The position numbers were made by a program, and so were the translations under genes. Under the pieces are notes generated by a model, which had not been told where the DNA came from, ran no database searches, and saw only the letters and a program-made list of their open reading frames with translations. From Micromonospora polyrhachis (lineage in GTDB: Bacteria > Actinomycetota > Actinomycetes > Mycobacteriales > Micromonosporaceae), in assembly GCF_014203835.1 (NCBI RefSeq), contig NZ_JACHJW010000001.1, positions 2,046,001-2,110,000 on the forward strand: DNA of 64,000 nt, written 5' to 3'. Below, in pieces: positions 55,878 to 63,880 of the stretch; positions within the stretch are counted from its first letter, which is position 1; each line of letters begins with the position of its first letter.

Positions 55878-56297
55878 ATGGCCGACTGTGTCTTCTGTGC
55901 CATCGTCGCGGGTTCGGCGTCGGCCTTCCGGGTCGCCGACGAGCCGACCGGGGTGGCGTTCCTCGATACCCGGCCGGTGTTCCGGGGACATGTACTGGTG
56001 GTGCCCCGGGAGCACGTCGAGACGCTGGGCGACCTGCCCGCCCCGGAGTTGCCGGGCTACTTCGGCCTGGTCCGGCGGGTCACGCTCGCCGTCGAGGCCG
56101 GGCTCGGCGCGGGCGGCACCTTCGTGGCGATCAACAACCGGGTGTCCCAGTCCGTACCGCACCTGCACACCCACGTCGTGCCACGAACCAAGGGCGACGG
56201 CCTGCGCGGGTTCTTCTGGCCACGGCACCGGTACGCTGACGACACCGAGGCCGCCGACCACGCCGAACGGATCGCCGCCGCCCTGGCAGCCGCGTAG
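55878..56297 (+). CDS. HIT family hydrolase
   Basis: 139 residues. The histidine triad is VPHLHTHVVPR; the N-terminus MADCVFCAIVAG and GHVLVVPREHVETLGDL are typical of HIT/HINT-branch nucleotide hydrolases acting on adenylated substrates. Probably leaderless. The last codons and the TAG stop lie in a 17-bp tandem repeat. Confidence 0.92.
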   Translation: MADCVFCAIVAGSASAFRVADEPTGVAFLDTRPVFRGHVLVVPREHVETLGDLPAPELPGYFGLVRRVTLAVEAGLGAGGTFVAINNRVSQSVPHLHTHVVPRTKGDGLRGFFWPRHRYADDTEAADHAERIAAALAAA

Positions 56298-56352
56298 GTC
56301 AGGCAGCCGCATAGGTCAGGCAGCCGCATAGGTCAGGCAGCCGCATAGGTCG
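56285..56352 (+). repeat. 17-bp tandem repeat, four copies, copying the HIT stop codon
   Basis: Units at 56285, 56302, 56319 and 56336 read GGCAGCCGCRTAGGTCA (last base G in the fourth). The first contains the real TAG of the HIT gene; because 17 is not a multiple of three, later TAGs are in other frames. The array reaches to 4 bp from the convergent VOC gene stop. Confidence 0.9.
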
Positions 56353-56355
56353 GGC

Positions 56356-56802
56356 TCAGGCCGGGACCCGACCCATCTCGGCCAGGATCCCGGTGCCCTG
56401 GCCTACCTCGATCAGGTAACCATCCGGATCTCGCAGGTAGCAGCGGATCTCCACACCGTGGTCCTTCGGCTCGGTGAGGAACTCCCCGCCCCGGGACCGC
56501 CACTCGTCGTACACCGCGTGGACGTCGCGTACCCGGATGTTCATGGCGGAGCCGAGCATGCCCGGTTCCGGTGCCGCCCGAGCCTGGATCTCCGGTTTGT
56601 CATCGGTCGGACCGCCCTCGGTGTTGAGCACGATGTAACTGTTGTGGAACCGCAGGACGCAGGGCTGCCGTTCCCGGACCGGTTCCGCCCCGAGCACCCG
56701 CTGGTAGAACTCCCGCGACCGGTCGACGTCGCGCACGATCAGCAGGTGGGTGAGGACGGCCCCCTCCTCGGGCACGAAGTAGTCGGGTGCCACGCTGCGC
56801 AT
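56356..56802 (-). CDS. VOC (glyoxalase/dioxygenase superfamily) protein
   Basis: 148 residues. [21 protein letters not shown] begins the first betaalphabetabetabeta unit and [20 protein letters not shown]-like residues ([18 protein letters not shown]) end the second, with a Glu metal ligand. Substrate unknown. The ribosome site GGGAGGAA before the ATG lies in a 22-bp duplicated segment. Confidence 0.88.
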   Translation of the reverse strand: MRSVAPDYFVPEEGAVLTHLLIVRDVDRSREFYQRVLGAEPVRERQPCVLRFHNSYIVLNTEGGPTDDKPEIQARAAPEPGMLGSAMNIRVRDVHAVYDEWRSRGGEFLTEPKDHGVEIRCYLRDPDGYLIEVGQGTGILAEMGRVPA

Positions 56803-56809
56803 CGTCTCG

Positions 56810-56853
56810 TTCCTCCCGGTCGGCTACCGACTTCCTCCCGGTCGGCTACCGCC
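56810..56853 (-). repeat. 22-bp tandem duplication of the VOC gene ribosome-binding region
   Basis: TTCCTCCCGGTCGGCTACCG begins at 56810 and 56832. On the minus strand this gives two copies of GGGAGGAA; the nearer one is positioned as the Shine-Dalgarno. Confidence 0.8.
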
Positions 56854-56977
56854 GACTACCCGGCTGACGGACGGCAAACACACCCGAGGCCCTCAGGCGT
56901 GCGCCGGCCGGACCCGGGTAAGGATGCGGGGGCCACGGACGTTGTACACGCTGGACAGGTACGAGAGGAGTCCCATC

Positions 56978-57640
<663 letters not shown>

Positions 57641-57691
57641 GCAGCGAAAACACACCCCCGGTCGCCGCTGCGGGGAGCGGGCGGCCGGGGG

Positions 57692-57913
57692 CTACTCGGC
57701 CACGTAGGTGCCGCTGCCGGGCACCCCGACGACCAAGCCGCGAGCCTTGAGCGCGTCCACGGCGCGGGCGACGGTCCGGCGGGCGCTGCCGTACTCCTCG
57801 GCCAAGGCGTCATACGTGGGCAGCCGCGCGCCCGGCCGGAACTCCCCCGCAGCGATGCGGCGGGTTAGGTCGGCCTCGATCTCTCGGGCGGTGTGCGGGA
57901 TGGGCACGCGCAC
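57692..57913 (-). CDS. Short GntR-family DNA-binding protein
   Basis: 73 residues from GTG 57913 (GTG 57907 also possible). It is a bare GntR winged helix: HTAREIEADLTRRIAAGEF, GARLPTYDALAEEYGSARRT and VVGVPGSGTYV, with no effector domain. Such minimal GntR proteins are common on integrative elements, for example KorSA-like repressors. Inverted repeats in the divergent gap (57951-57995) could be its operators. Confidence 0.85.
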   Translation of the reverse strand: MRVPIPHTAREIEADLTRRIAAGEFRPGARLPTYDALAEEYGSARRTVARAVDALKARGLVVGVPGSGTYVAE

Positions 57914-57950
57914 AGGGTCGCGCGTTCCCCTGCATGCCCTACTTACACCC

Positions 57951-57995
57951 CTGGCACTGCTTGCCCTGATCGCATTGCTGGCACTAGATTGCCAG
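57951..57995. promoter_or_regulatory. Two inverted-repeat sites, candidate GntR operators
   Basis: CTGGCA at 57978-57983 and TGCCAG at 57990-57995 form a 6-6-6 dyad. A second imperfect copy, CTGGCA at 57951 with TGCCC at 57962, lies 27 bp away. Both are in the 197-bp divergent gap between the GntR gene and the small zinc-type gene. Confidence 0.4.
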
Positions 57996-58110
57996 GTGGA
58001 GGCGCGATCAGCGGTAGCCGTGACGGCGGCGCGGGTCGCTGCACGCACGAGGGGCGTCCCGTCGCCTGGCAAGCGGCGGGGCGTCCCGTTCCGTTTCTGG
58101 AGGGGTGCCG

Positions 58111-58293
58111 ATGCTGTCCGAAGAGAAACCGCTACGAGTGCCGGTCGACATCAACGGGTGGCGGTGGCCGTTGTGGGTCGGGCGGGTGGAGTGCGGCGAG
58201 TGCGGCGAGGCGGTCGCGGCAGAGCGATGTACGGCGCTCTCCGAACTGGCCGAGGCGATCGAGCTGCACGCGTCGAGGTGCCAGCGGGCCTGA
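58111..58293 (+). CDS. Small zinc-binding-type protein
   Basis: 60 residues from ATG 58111, with GGAGGGG 5 nt upstream. C28, C31, H53 and C57 (VECGECGE ... HASRC) could bind one zinc. Small CxxC proteins of this kind are frequent on actinobacterial integrative elements. A strong terminator follows directly. Function unknown. Confidence 0.6.
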   Translation: MLSEEKPLRVPVDINGWRWPLWVGRVECGECGEAVAAERCTALSELAEAIELHASRCQRA

Positions 58294-58297
58294 AACG

Positions 58298-58337
58298 ACG
58301 AAACCCCCGGTACCCATGTAGGTGCCGGGGGTTTCGT
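58298..58337. terminator. Intrinsic terminator, usable from both strands
   Basis: ACGAAACCCCCGG (58298-58310) pairs perfectly with CCGGGGGTTTCGT (58325-58337); the 14-nt loop has an extra ACC/GGT pair. It separates the small zinc-type gene from a possible convergent peptide gene at 58348-58443. Confidence 0.85.
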
Positions 58338-58347
58338 GTGTCTGTGG

Positions 58348-58443
58348 TCAAGCGGGCAGGAGAAGGTACAGCGCGAGGGCGGCGGAGTCCTGTGTCGGCT
58401 CGGCAGTGTCGCGGCGGCCGGGCCTCGTGACGGCGGTGCTCAT
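58348..58443 (-). CDS. Possible 31-residue peptide gene
   Basis: An ORF of 31 codons with a good ribosome site (AGGAGAG 9 nt before ATG). It ends in the hydrophobic QDSAALALYLLLPA, while the N-terminal half is charged (RPGRRDTAEPT), a layout seen in secreted signals, RiPP precursors and small membrane peptides. It has its own terminator downstream and an inverted repeat over its likely promoter. It is just left of the IS982 element. No similarity is known to me; it could be chance. Confidence 0.4.
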   Translation of the reverse strand: MSTAVTRPGRRDTAEPTQDSAALALYLLLPA

Positions 58444-58489
58444 GATCTCGTTCTCTCCTGGTCCGCAGGTCATTGGAGCTGTTCGTGAC

Positions 58490-58544
58490 CCCATGTGCGG
58501 AGGCGACGGGGGCTTCCTTAATACCCGCCAACTGCGCACATGGG
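58490..58544. promoter_or_regulatory. 10-bp inverted repeat over the promoter region of the 31-residue peptide gene
   Basis: CCCATGTGCG (58490-58499) is matched by CGCACATGGG (58535-58544), 35 bp apart. On the minus strand a TATTAA (possible -10) lies between the arms, and the distal arm would cover the -35 position. It is a candidate operator. Confidence 0.35.
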
Positions 58545-58604
58545 TACGCCGGTCGCCTGCCGTGGTCTACGACCGTCACCCTCGCGTCTCGGCCGTGCCG
58601 GTCG

Positions 58605-59615
58605 CTAGATGATTGAGTCCTAAATCTTTGCTGGTGGGAGGTGCTGGCGTACTGAAATAGGGAAGGGTGTCGTTGTCTGCTCGTGACAGCTGACATCAAC
58701 ACCCTTCTGACCGCACTGTACGTGTTCGTAGACGATCACCTGGTACCGCGTCGCCGCCGTCCCGGCCGGCCCCAGCAGTTGTCCGACGCCGAACTGGTCT
58801 GCCTGATGATCACCCAGGTCCTGTTCGACTTCCCTCGTGAACGGCACTGGATCCGCTGGGCCGGCACCCACCTGCGCGACATGTTCCCGTACCTGCCGAC
58901 CGCGTCCGGCTACGGCAAACGGGTCCGCGGCAGCGGTCAGCTCATCGCCACCGTGCTCCGGGCCCTGGCCCATGTCACCCCGACCAGTGCCCCGATCCTC
59001 AGGTTGATCGACTCCACCCCGGTACCGTGCGGCACCTCACGGGAGACCACGAAACGTTCGGACCTGGCCGGGCATGCCAGCTACGGCTACAGCGCCTCAC
59101 ACTCCCGCTACTTCTGGGGCATGCGCCTGTATCTACTGGCCACAGCCGAGGGCATGCCCGTGCTGTGGTGCCTGGCCAACCCGAAACTCGACGAACGGGA
59201 GGTGATGGCCGCCCTCATCGAGGCCGACCACCACCTAATCGCCGACGGGCAGGTCATCCTGGCCGACCGTGGCTTCGCCAGCCCGGAGTTCGACCAGTTC
59301 TGCGACCTGCGCAGCATCCACCTGGTCCGCCCGAAACGCGCCAACGCCACAGCCGACGCCCCACGCACCCCGGCCGAGAAAGCCCTGCTCCGCGCCCGCC
59401 AATGGATCGAGTCGATCTTCCAGAGCCTGAAAGGCCAACTCTCCCTGGAACGACACGGAGCCCGCCGACACGACGGCCTGTTCGCCCGCGTCGGTCAACG
59501 CCTACTCGCCCTGGCCGCCGTGATCTGGCACAACACCAACATCGGCGCACCCAACCCAAGATCACTCATCGCATACGACCATTGACCAGCAAGAATTTAG
59601 GACTCAATCATCTAG
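58605..59615 (+). mobile_element. IS982-family insertion sequence, apparently complete
   Basis: About 1011 bp. The left end CTAGATGATTGAGTCCTAAA is repeated in inverse at the right end (59585-59615); the 31-bp terminal inverted repeats differ at two positions. They bracket one full-length transposase gene. CTAG occurs at both outer borders; being palindromic, it may be part of the inverted repeat or a short target duplication. No longer direct repeat is visible. Confidence 0.88.
58683..59585 (+). CDS. IS982-family transposase
   Basis: 300 residues from GTG 58683, full length and uninterrupted. The DDE catalytic core is readable: first Asp in LRLIDSTPVPCGTSRETTKR, second in VILADRGFASPEF, and Glu in RARQWIESIFQSLKGQLSLE. 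GYGYSASHSRYFWGMRLYLL and the end VIWHNTNIGAPNPRSLIAYDH are typical of actinobacterial IS982 transposases. The stop codon lies at the inner end of the right inverted repeat. Confidence 0.95.
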   Translation: MTADINTLLTALYVFVDDHLVPRRRRPGRPQQLSDAELVCLMITQVLFDFPRERHWIRWAGTHLRDMFPYLPTASGYGKRVRGSGQLIATVLRALAHVTPTSAPILRLIDSTPVPCGTSRETTKRSDLAGHASYGYSASHSRYFWGMRLYLLATAEGMPVLWCLANPKLDEREVMAALIEADHHLIADGQVILADRGFASPEFDQFCDLRSIHLVRPKRANATADAPRTPAEKALLRARQWIESIFQSLKGQLSLERHGARRHDGLFARVGQRLLALAAVIWHNTNIGAPNPRSLIAYDH

Positions 59616-59778
59616 CGGGGGCCGAACGGGGCGAGCCATCACGACGAGCGAGGCGGCCAGGCCGACTGGGTAGCGCGCTCAACTCCGCCATGAGCGCGCA
59701 TCGCGGCAGATCCGGACGTCTGGGTGTTCCCCCTTTGGCTGGAGCGAGCTTGTCCTATCCCTGTGCTCTAATCCCGTC

Positions 59779-60294
59779 ATGCATGTCGTCGTCACAGGCG
59801 CACTCGTGGAAAACGGCGCGGTCCTGCTAGTACACCGCAGGCCGACCAAACGGGTATACCCAGATGTCTGGGATCTGCCCGGGGGGCAGGTCGAAGCGGG
59901 TGAGTCGGAACTACAAGCCCTCGCGCGTGAGATGCACGAGGAGCTCGGTGTTCACATTGTGGCGGAGTCCGCTTCACGGTTGGGCGTCATGCACGACGGC
60001 AGTGGTGAGGACGCCGTTCACGTGGGCGTCTGGGAAATTGGAGACTGGGTCGGCTCTCCGACCAACCGTGCACCTGACGAGCATGACGACATTGCATGGG
60101 TCGGGATCAGCGAGCTGGGCGGTCTTCCCCTCGTGCATGGCGTCTTGGCGGCATTGGTTCGTTCTCTGCCTGAGTTTGAGTGCGCCCGCAGGCACTCAGA
60201 TGTCACCGACTGTAACCAGGACAACCGAGTAACCAAGGCCGACTGTCGTGCATGTGCTGGGACGGATTCGTCAAGCGCGCGGTCAGCGCCATGA
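59779..60294 (+). CDS. Nudix hydrolase
   Basis: 171 residues. The Nudix box GGQVEAGESELQALAREMHEELGV fits Gx5Ex7REUxEExGU with all acidic ligands; key residues are the REMHEELG run. It is probably a nucleoside di/triphosphate or NTP-derivative pyrophosphatase. The tail after about residue 135 is Cys- and Asn-containing and low in similarity. Nudix genes are carried by actinobacterial integrative elements such as pSAM2, in keeping with the accessory character of this segment. Confidence 0.88.
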   Translation: MHVVVTGALVENGAVLLVHRRPTKRVYPDVWDLPGGQVEAGESELQALAREMHEELGVHIVAESASRLGVMHDGSGEDAVHVGVWEIGDWVGSPTNRAPDEHDDIAWVGISELGGLPLVHGVLAALVRSLPEFECARRHSDVTDCNQDNRVTKADCRACAGTDSSSARSAP

Positions 60295-60332
60295 GAGTGC
60301 GCTTCCTGGCGACCTGACGCGATAATCCATCA

Positions 60333-60845
60333 GTGAACTACGAAGACCGCACGGACTTGCTGCCGCCGGATGCTGTCCTGGGCCCCGATGTGCTCGAACG
60401 TCTTCGGTCTGACGATTCAGACCCGGTGGGTTGTCTCAACGAGGTTGGTGAACCGCAGGTCACCGAGGCGGTTCCCCGTGCGGCGATCGCCGCCTTCATC
60501 GCCTCGGAGGCTGCAGACGGGGCACCGGAGCCAGCCCTTCATGCCGAGCGAGATGCAGCGGAGTGTGGCTACGCGTTCGGCCAATTGCTCCTTGGTTCCT
60601 TCCCTAGCGATCGACTGACCAGCGACGGGGTCTTATCCGACCTCAACCGGATGTACCTGTTCGCCCTCGTTGATCTCGTCGACGAGGCCACACCCTCGTT
60701 CAGCACCCAACTGTCGGCCTACCTCGCCCAACGCGCCCGACGATTCCCCGAGGCCGAGGCCCTCGGAGGTGCGCTCGAGGAAGCGACGTCCTTGGCCTGG
60801 TGTATGGGATTCGGTACTGCGGTGGTCTTGGCCGACCGTCGGTAG
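60333..60845 (+). CDS. Protein of unknown function in the accessory segment
   Basis: 170 residues from GTG 60333. It is acidic, with no recognised motif. The middle (AALIASEAADGAPE-like AAFIASEAADGAPE, then GYAFGQLLLGSFP) and the end (EEATSLAWCMGFGTAVVLADRR) suggest an alpha-helical protein. GC content and codon use look slightly lower than in the core genes. The following 152 bp show nothing I can identify. Confidence 0.6.
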   Translation: MNYEDRTDLLPPDAVLGPDVLERLRSDDSDPVGCLNEVGEPQVTEAVPRAAIAAFIASEAADGAPEPALHAERDAAECGYAFGQLLLGSFPSDRLTSDGVLSDLNRMYLFALVDLVDEATPSFSTQLSAYLAQRARRFPEAEALGGALEEATSLAWCMGFGTAVVLADRR

Positions 60846-60997
60846 GGATACCCTCTGCCGAAGCACTCACATCGGCAAGACCGAGCACCGTCTTGACCGA
60901 CCGACTGTGACGCTGCGTGACACGCGGTCGGCGGCTATGAGCGGACGAGGTTGGCGGCAGTCCGCTGCCAAATCCACCGAGTGCTGTCGCCTGCTCA

Positions 60998-61690
60998 TCA
61001 AATCTGGCCGTTCCGGCTCCAGATCATGACGCCGGTGGGGCGTGGTTGACTACCGGTCCATCCCTGGAACAGACGGATAGCGAGCTCGTCGGAGCGCCAC
61101 CATCGATCACACGGCCCCGATGCCTCCGGGACGGGCGGCAGTGCGGCGAGGAGCTCGCCAAGGTGTGCATTGGTCATGTCGTTGGGGACCCACGCCTCCA
61201 GCGAGCTGGGCGGCACAGGCTCCCAGTCGTAAAGCTCGTCCATCAGCGCGTGTCCCTCAATCAGGTGATTGATCGAGGGACAGACCTCCAGGAAGGGACC
61301 GCCCGAGCTCACCCCGAATCGGCCGTCAGTGTGCGCGAGGTAGAACACGGGTGACGACACGCGCTCGCCGTACCACGCGAATGACCACCCCGTGCGCTCC
61401 GCCCGAACCATGTCGAGCAAGTCGAATTGCCAGCGGCGCAGGGTGTCGAGGCGCTCGTCGCCAATGCGGACGCTGCGGCGAACGTCGTAGCGCAAACCGC
61501 CGAAGCGGGCGGCGAAGTCTTCCCGCCTAACGGTCAACTCAAGAGGTGCCGCAATCAGCCGTCCCGACCGGTCTGGCACTTGCATAAAGTCGGTCAGCAG
61601 TCGAGGCTGCTCCGGCTGCCGGGTCCCGGCGCGGCACAGGAACACCTGAGCCCTCGTTGACAGACCGTCGGGGTTGTCGAGCACGTGCAC
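60998..61690 (-). CDS. Protein of unknown function in the accessory segment
   Basis: 230 residues from GTG 61690, with GGGAAG upstream. It contains GWSFAWYGERVSSPVFYLAH, GPFLEVCPSINHLIEGHALM and SLEAWVPNDM; the pattern is of a compact alpha/beta domain, perhaps SUKH/SMI1-like, but I cannot assign it. It is convergent with the 170-residue gene and transcribed away from the small-gene cluster on its right. Confidence 0.6.
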   Translation of the reverse strand: MHVLDNPDGLSTRAQVFLCRAGTRQPEQPRLLTDFMQVPDRSGRLIAAPLELTVRREDFAARFGGLRYDVRRSVRIGDERLDTLRRWQFDLLDMVRAERTGWSFAWYGERVSSPVFYLAHTDGRFGVSSGGPFLEVCPSINHLIEGHALMDELYDWEPVPPSSLEAWVPNDMTNAHLGELLAALPPVPEASGPCDRWWRSDELAIRLFQGWTGSQPRPTGVMIWSRNGQI

Positions 61691-61868
61691 ATGAACTTCC
61701 CAGCTGACTGGTGCTCCGCTCCTGCGAGCCTATGACATGCGCGTCAATGACTGCCAGCGGACATCCGACGTACGCACATCGGCCAGATGAGTGCATGGTC
61801 CGCCGGACCTAGCAGACCGGCCGTGGTCCGGCCTCGGCACGCGGCAGAATGCATAGTGCCCGGCGTCG

Positions 61869-62003
61869 TCAGGGTCGACCGCGCCGCCCTCGCACGCGCA
61901 TGCCAGCGGTGTAAGTCTCCGGGACCCAGGCCAGCCCGGCGGTCACTCGACCGGTCAATCGGGCTGGGCCGATCTCGTGGGCGGGATCGTCCGGGCGACT
62001 CAT
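61869..62003 (-). CDS. Possible 44-residue protein, end of the small-gene chain
   Basis: The ATG overlaps the TGA of the 57-residue gene (ATGA). The product (MSRPDDPAHEIGPARLTGRV at the start) is basic and Arg/Gly-rich. Codon use is only moderately biased. The overlap is the main support; it may not be translated. The 178 bp beyond it to the next gene start hold nothing I recognise. Confidence 0.35.
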   Translation of the reverse strand: MSRPDDPAHEIGPARLTGRVTAGLAWVPETYTAGMRVRGRRGRP

Positions 62004-62173
62004 GCGGCGCGGTCCCGGCGGCTCATGGCCTTGCGTACGCGGGCGTGCAGCCGGCGGTTTTCGTTGCGGCACGGCCGGCACAGCCGGCGGAAGCCGTCGA
62101 GGGTGCGCCGGTCGCGGCCGAACGCCGACAGCGGGCGGTCGGTGCCGCACTGCGGACACTTCCTAGTGGTCAC
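62000..62173 (-). CDS. Small CxxC-CxxC zinc-finger protein (57 residues)
   Basis: The GTG overlaps the upstream TGA (GTGA). Two CxxC pairs, C6-C9 (RKCPQCGTD) and C32-C35 (RLCRPCRNENRR), 22 residues apart, form a probable zinc knuckle resembling the N-terminus of phage HNH or endonuclease VII-like proteins. The tail is strongly basic. Such small DNA-binding proteins are typical of phage and integrative-element accessory genes. Function unknown. Confidence 0.6.
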   Translation of the reverse strand: MTTRKCPQCGTDRPLSAFGRDRRTLDGFRRLCRPCRNENRRLHARVRKAMSRRDRAA

Positions 62174-62643
62174 GTGAGGGCCTTCCGCCGGTTGGCGCGG
62201 TGGATCTCGACAGCGCGAGCCACAGAATCGGCGCTGTACGTAGCGTGCCAGGCGACCGAACGGACGGCCAATTCGTCGCGTAGTTCGCGCTCGGCAATGG
62301 CGGCCAACTTCTCCGGATCGTCGCCATAAATGGGAGGACGGCCCGGCATAATAAGGCGGTGCGGTCGAATTGCCATGTGGCCAATGTCTCTATGGCTACC
62401 AATCTCGGCACGTTCCATGCCCCATTCCATAGCGACCGCGGTGCTTGTTAGCACCTTCATGTCGAGGGTAAAAACGTGCGCAGTGTCGCTCGGCCACTGC
62501 CCAATTCGACGCCATTGTTGACCGGCACCGGTGATGTGGCGCATTGTCAACCGGGCGCGGCGGCCGGCGAGTTGGGCGAGTCGGGTAGCGGTCGCGGGGT
62601 CGATGTGGCCTGGTTTTGAGCCGCCACCGATATTCGCAATCAT
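62170..62643 (-). CDS. Protein of unknown function in the mobile-type cluster
   Basis: 157 residues from ATG 62643, with AAGGGAAA upstream. No known domain. Arg/Ala-rich N-terminus (ATRLAQLAGRRARLTMRHI) and helical C-terminus (AAIAERELRDELAVRSVAW). The gene has a clearly lower GC content than the core genes, suggesting recent transfer. It is coupled to the 57-residue zinc-finger gene. Confidence 0.6.
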   Translation of the reverse strand: MIANIGGGSKPGHIDPATATRLAQLAGRRARLTMRHITGAGQQWRRIGQWPSDTAHVFTLDMKVLTSTAVAMEWGMERAEIGSHRDIGHMAIRPHRLIMPGRPPIYGDDPEKLAAIAERELRDELAVRSVAWHATYSADSVARAVEIHRANRRKALT

Positions 62644-62741
62644 GCCATTTCCCTTCTATGGAATGGTTATTGGGTTTCTGGAAATGCCGAACGGATTCGG
62701 GCTCACAGTGACGAGCCATGCCTACCGGGAGGGCTTCGGTG

Positions 62742-62769
62742 GGGGCGGGGGGAAGGCGGCCCCCGCCCC
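62742..62769. terminator. GC-rich hairpin upstream of the 157-residue gene
   Basis: GGGGCGGGGG (62742-62751) pairs with CCCCCGCCCC (62760-62769) around an 8-nt loop. It could end transcripts arriving from the right-hand gene cluster. Confidence 0.5.
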
Positions 62770-62856
62770 TGCGCGACTGCTCGCGCAGCGCGGCGAACGC
62801 ACACGCGCAATTCCATAAAGGAACGATGTGATGCGTTCGCTTGCACGTTTACTATT

Positions 62857-62868
62857 AGCTAATTAGCT
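62857..62868. promoter_or_regulatory. Perfect 12-bp palindrome in an AT-rich gap
   Basis: AGCTAATTAGCT is self-complementary and sits in an AT-rich stretch (about 62815-62910) of the 362-bp gap between two minus-strand genes. It is a plausible operator or promoter element. No gene is evident in this gap, which otherwise holds the two hairpins listed. Confidence 0.35.
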
Positions 62869-62956
62869 CAACTACATTTCATGCCAGCAAGCAGCACACA
62901 TTAACTCGCCTGCAAGAACGGTGCGGCGTCGACAGCGTGGGCAAAGGCGTATCGGC

Positions 62957-62991
62957 GTGTGTGCCTTGCTGGTAATCAACAAGGCACACAC
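62957..62991 (-). terminator. Hairpin after the 67-residue gene
   Basis: GTGTGTGCCTTG (62957-62968) pairs perfectly with CAAGGCACACAC (62980-62991) around an 11-nt loop, 14 bp past the stop codon at 63006. Confidence 0.65.
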
Positions 62992-63005
62992 ACCAACCAC
63001 ATTAC

Positions 63006-63209
63006 TCACGCATTCTCGTCGCTACCCTGCTCAATCGGGGGCAGGCCGGCAAGTCGCCGGGCCAATTCCTCCGGCGTGCCTGCCGCTACTTCGGCACGGT
63101 AATACTCCTCGTCGGTCATGCCGGCCCGGCGGACGGTGCGGGACCGGCCGGACCTCTCCACGGCATAGAAGAAATTCGCCATGGCGTAATCCAGATTTAT
63201 CGCGTTCAC
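63006..63209 (-). CDS. Small protein of unknown function (67 residues)
   Basis: GTG start at 63209. The sequence INLDYAMANFFYAVERSGRS then TDEEYYRAEVAAGTPEELAR is a two-helix small acidic protein. No family is known to me. It is in line with the other minus-strand small genes and followed by a hairpin terminator. Confidence 0.55.
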   Translation of the reverse strand: MNAINLDYAMANFFYAVERSGRSRTVRRAGMTDEEYYRAEVAAGTPEELARRLAGLPPIEQGSDENA

Positions 63210-63245
63210 CTCCCCAGAGGGTCGGAATGGCGGGGGCCGGGTTGT

Positions 63246-63668
63246 TCACTTGCTGCCCAGCAGGGTCCGATGCGGGCGGTCACGCATCGACCCCTGCGCG
63301 GGCGGCGCACTCGGGCGGTCGGCGGCGCGGCAGGCGTTGGAGCAGTAGCGCCACCGGCCCTCCCCCTGCACCGGGAACGGCTCGCCGCAGTGGCGGCACG
63401 CCCGCGTGGGGGTTACCGACTGCGGCCCAGGCTCGGGGGCCGGCTGCGGCTCCTCGGCCACCAGGACGCCAGCGGCGCGGGCACGCTCGCGGACGTGGAA
63501 CTCTTCGTCCCACTCGGCGGACAGCGTCGCTGTCTCCATCCGGGCCAGCAGGACAGCCGCACGAGCGGCCTTGGCTGCCTTGCGTCGCTCGGCGGCGGCG
63601 CGGCCTCGGGTCGGCGCACCCTCGCGGTTGGCCTTCTTCCAACCGATGTCGTGGCTTTGCTTGCTCAT
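63246..63668 (-). CDS. Small protein with C-terminal zinc ribbon
   Basis: 140 residues. The N-terminal half is an Ala/Arg-rich helix; C91, C94, C109 and C113 (ACRHCGEPF ... YCSNACRAADR) form a zinc ribbon of the kind in phage and mobile-element proteins. The ATG shares one base with the TGA of the upstream gene (TGATG). Function unknown. Confidence 0.65.
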   Translation of the reverse strand: MSKQSHDIGWKKANREGAPTRGRAAAERRKAAKAARAAVLLARMETATLSAEWDEEFHVRERARAAGVLVAEEPQPAPEPGPQSVTPTRACRHCGEPFPVQGEGRWRYCSNACRAADRPSAPPAQGSMRDRPHRTLLGSK

Positions 63669-63880
63669 CAGAGCGGCCCCCGAATCTGCTTGACGATCTC
63701 TGCGATGTGGTCGGGCGTTCCGCTCTCATAGCCTCGGATCTGACGGGCCATCCGGCGGATGTCCTCGGCGGCCTCCTGCTCGGCCCGGATGGCGGCGGCG
63801 GTTGCGGCCACCTCGGCATCCCAGGCGGCGGCCTCAGCGTCGGTCATCGGGTGGCCGGCGGCGTCGTATCGCTGGTTCAT
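63668..63880 (-). CDS. Small helical protein (70 residues)
   Basis: ATG 63880 in a TGATG overlap with the partial gene upstream. DAEAAAWDAEVAATAAAIRAE and EDIRRMARQIRG suggest one long amphipathic helix, perhaps a coiled coil. Function unknown; part of a tightly packed chain of at least three genes. Confidence 0.6.
   Translation of the reverse strand: MNQRYDAAGHPMTDAEAAAWDAEVAATAAAIRAEQEAAEDIRRMARQIRGYESGTPDHIAEIVKQIRGPL

Noticed and set aside
62531-62818. 95-codon plus-strand ORF
   Set aside because: It is partly antisense to the 157-aa gene and runs through a terminator-like hairpin; no ribosome site.
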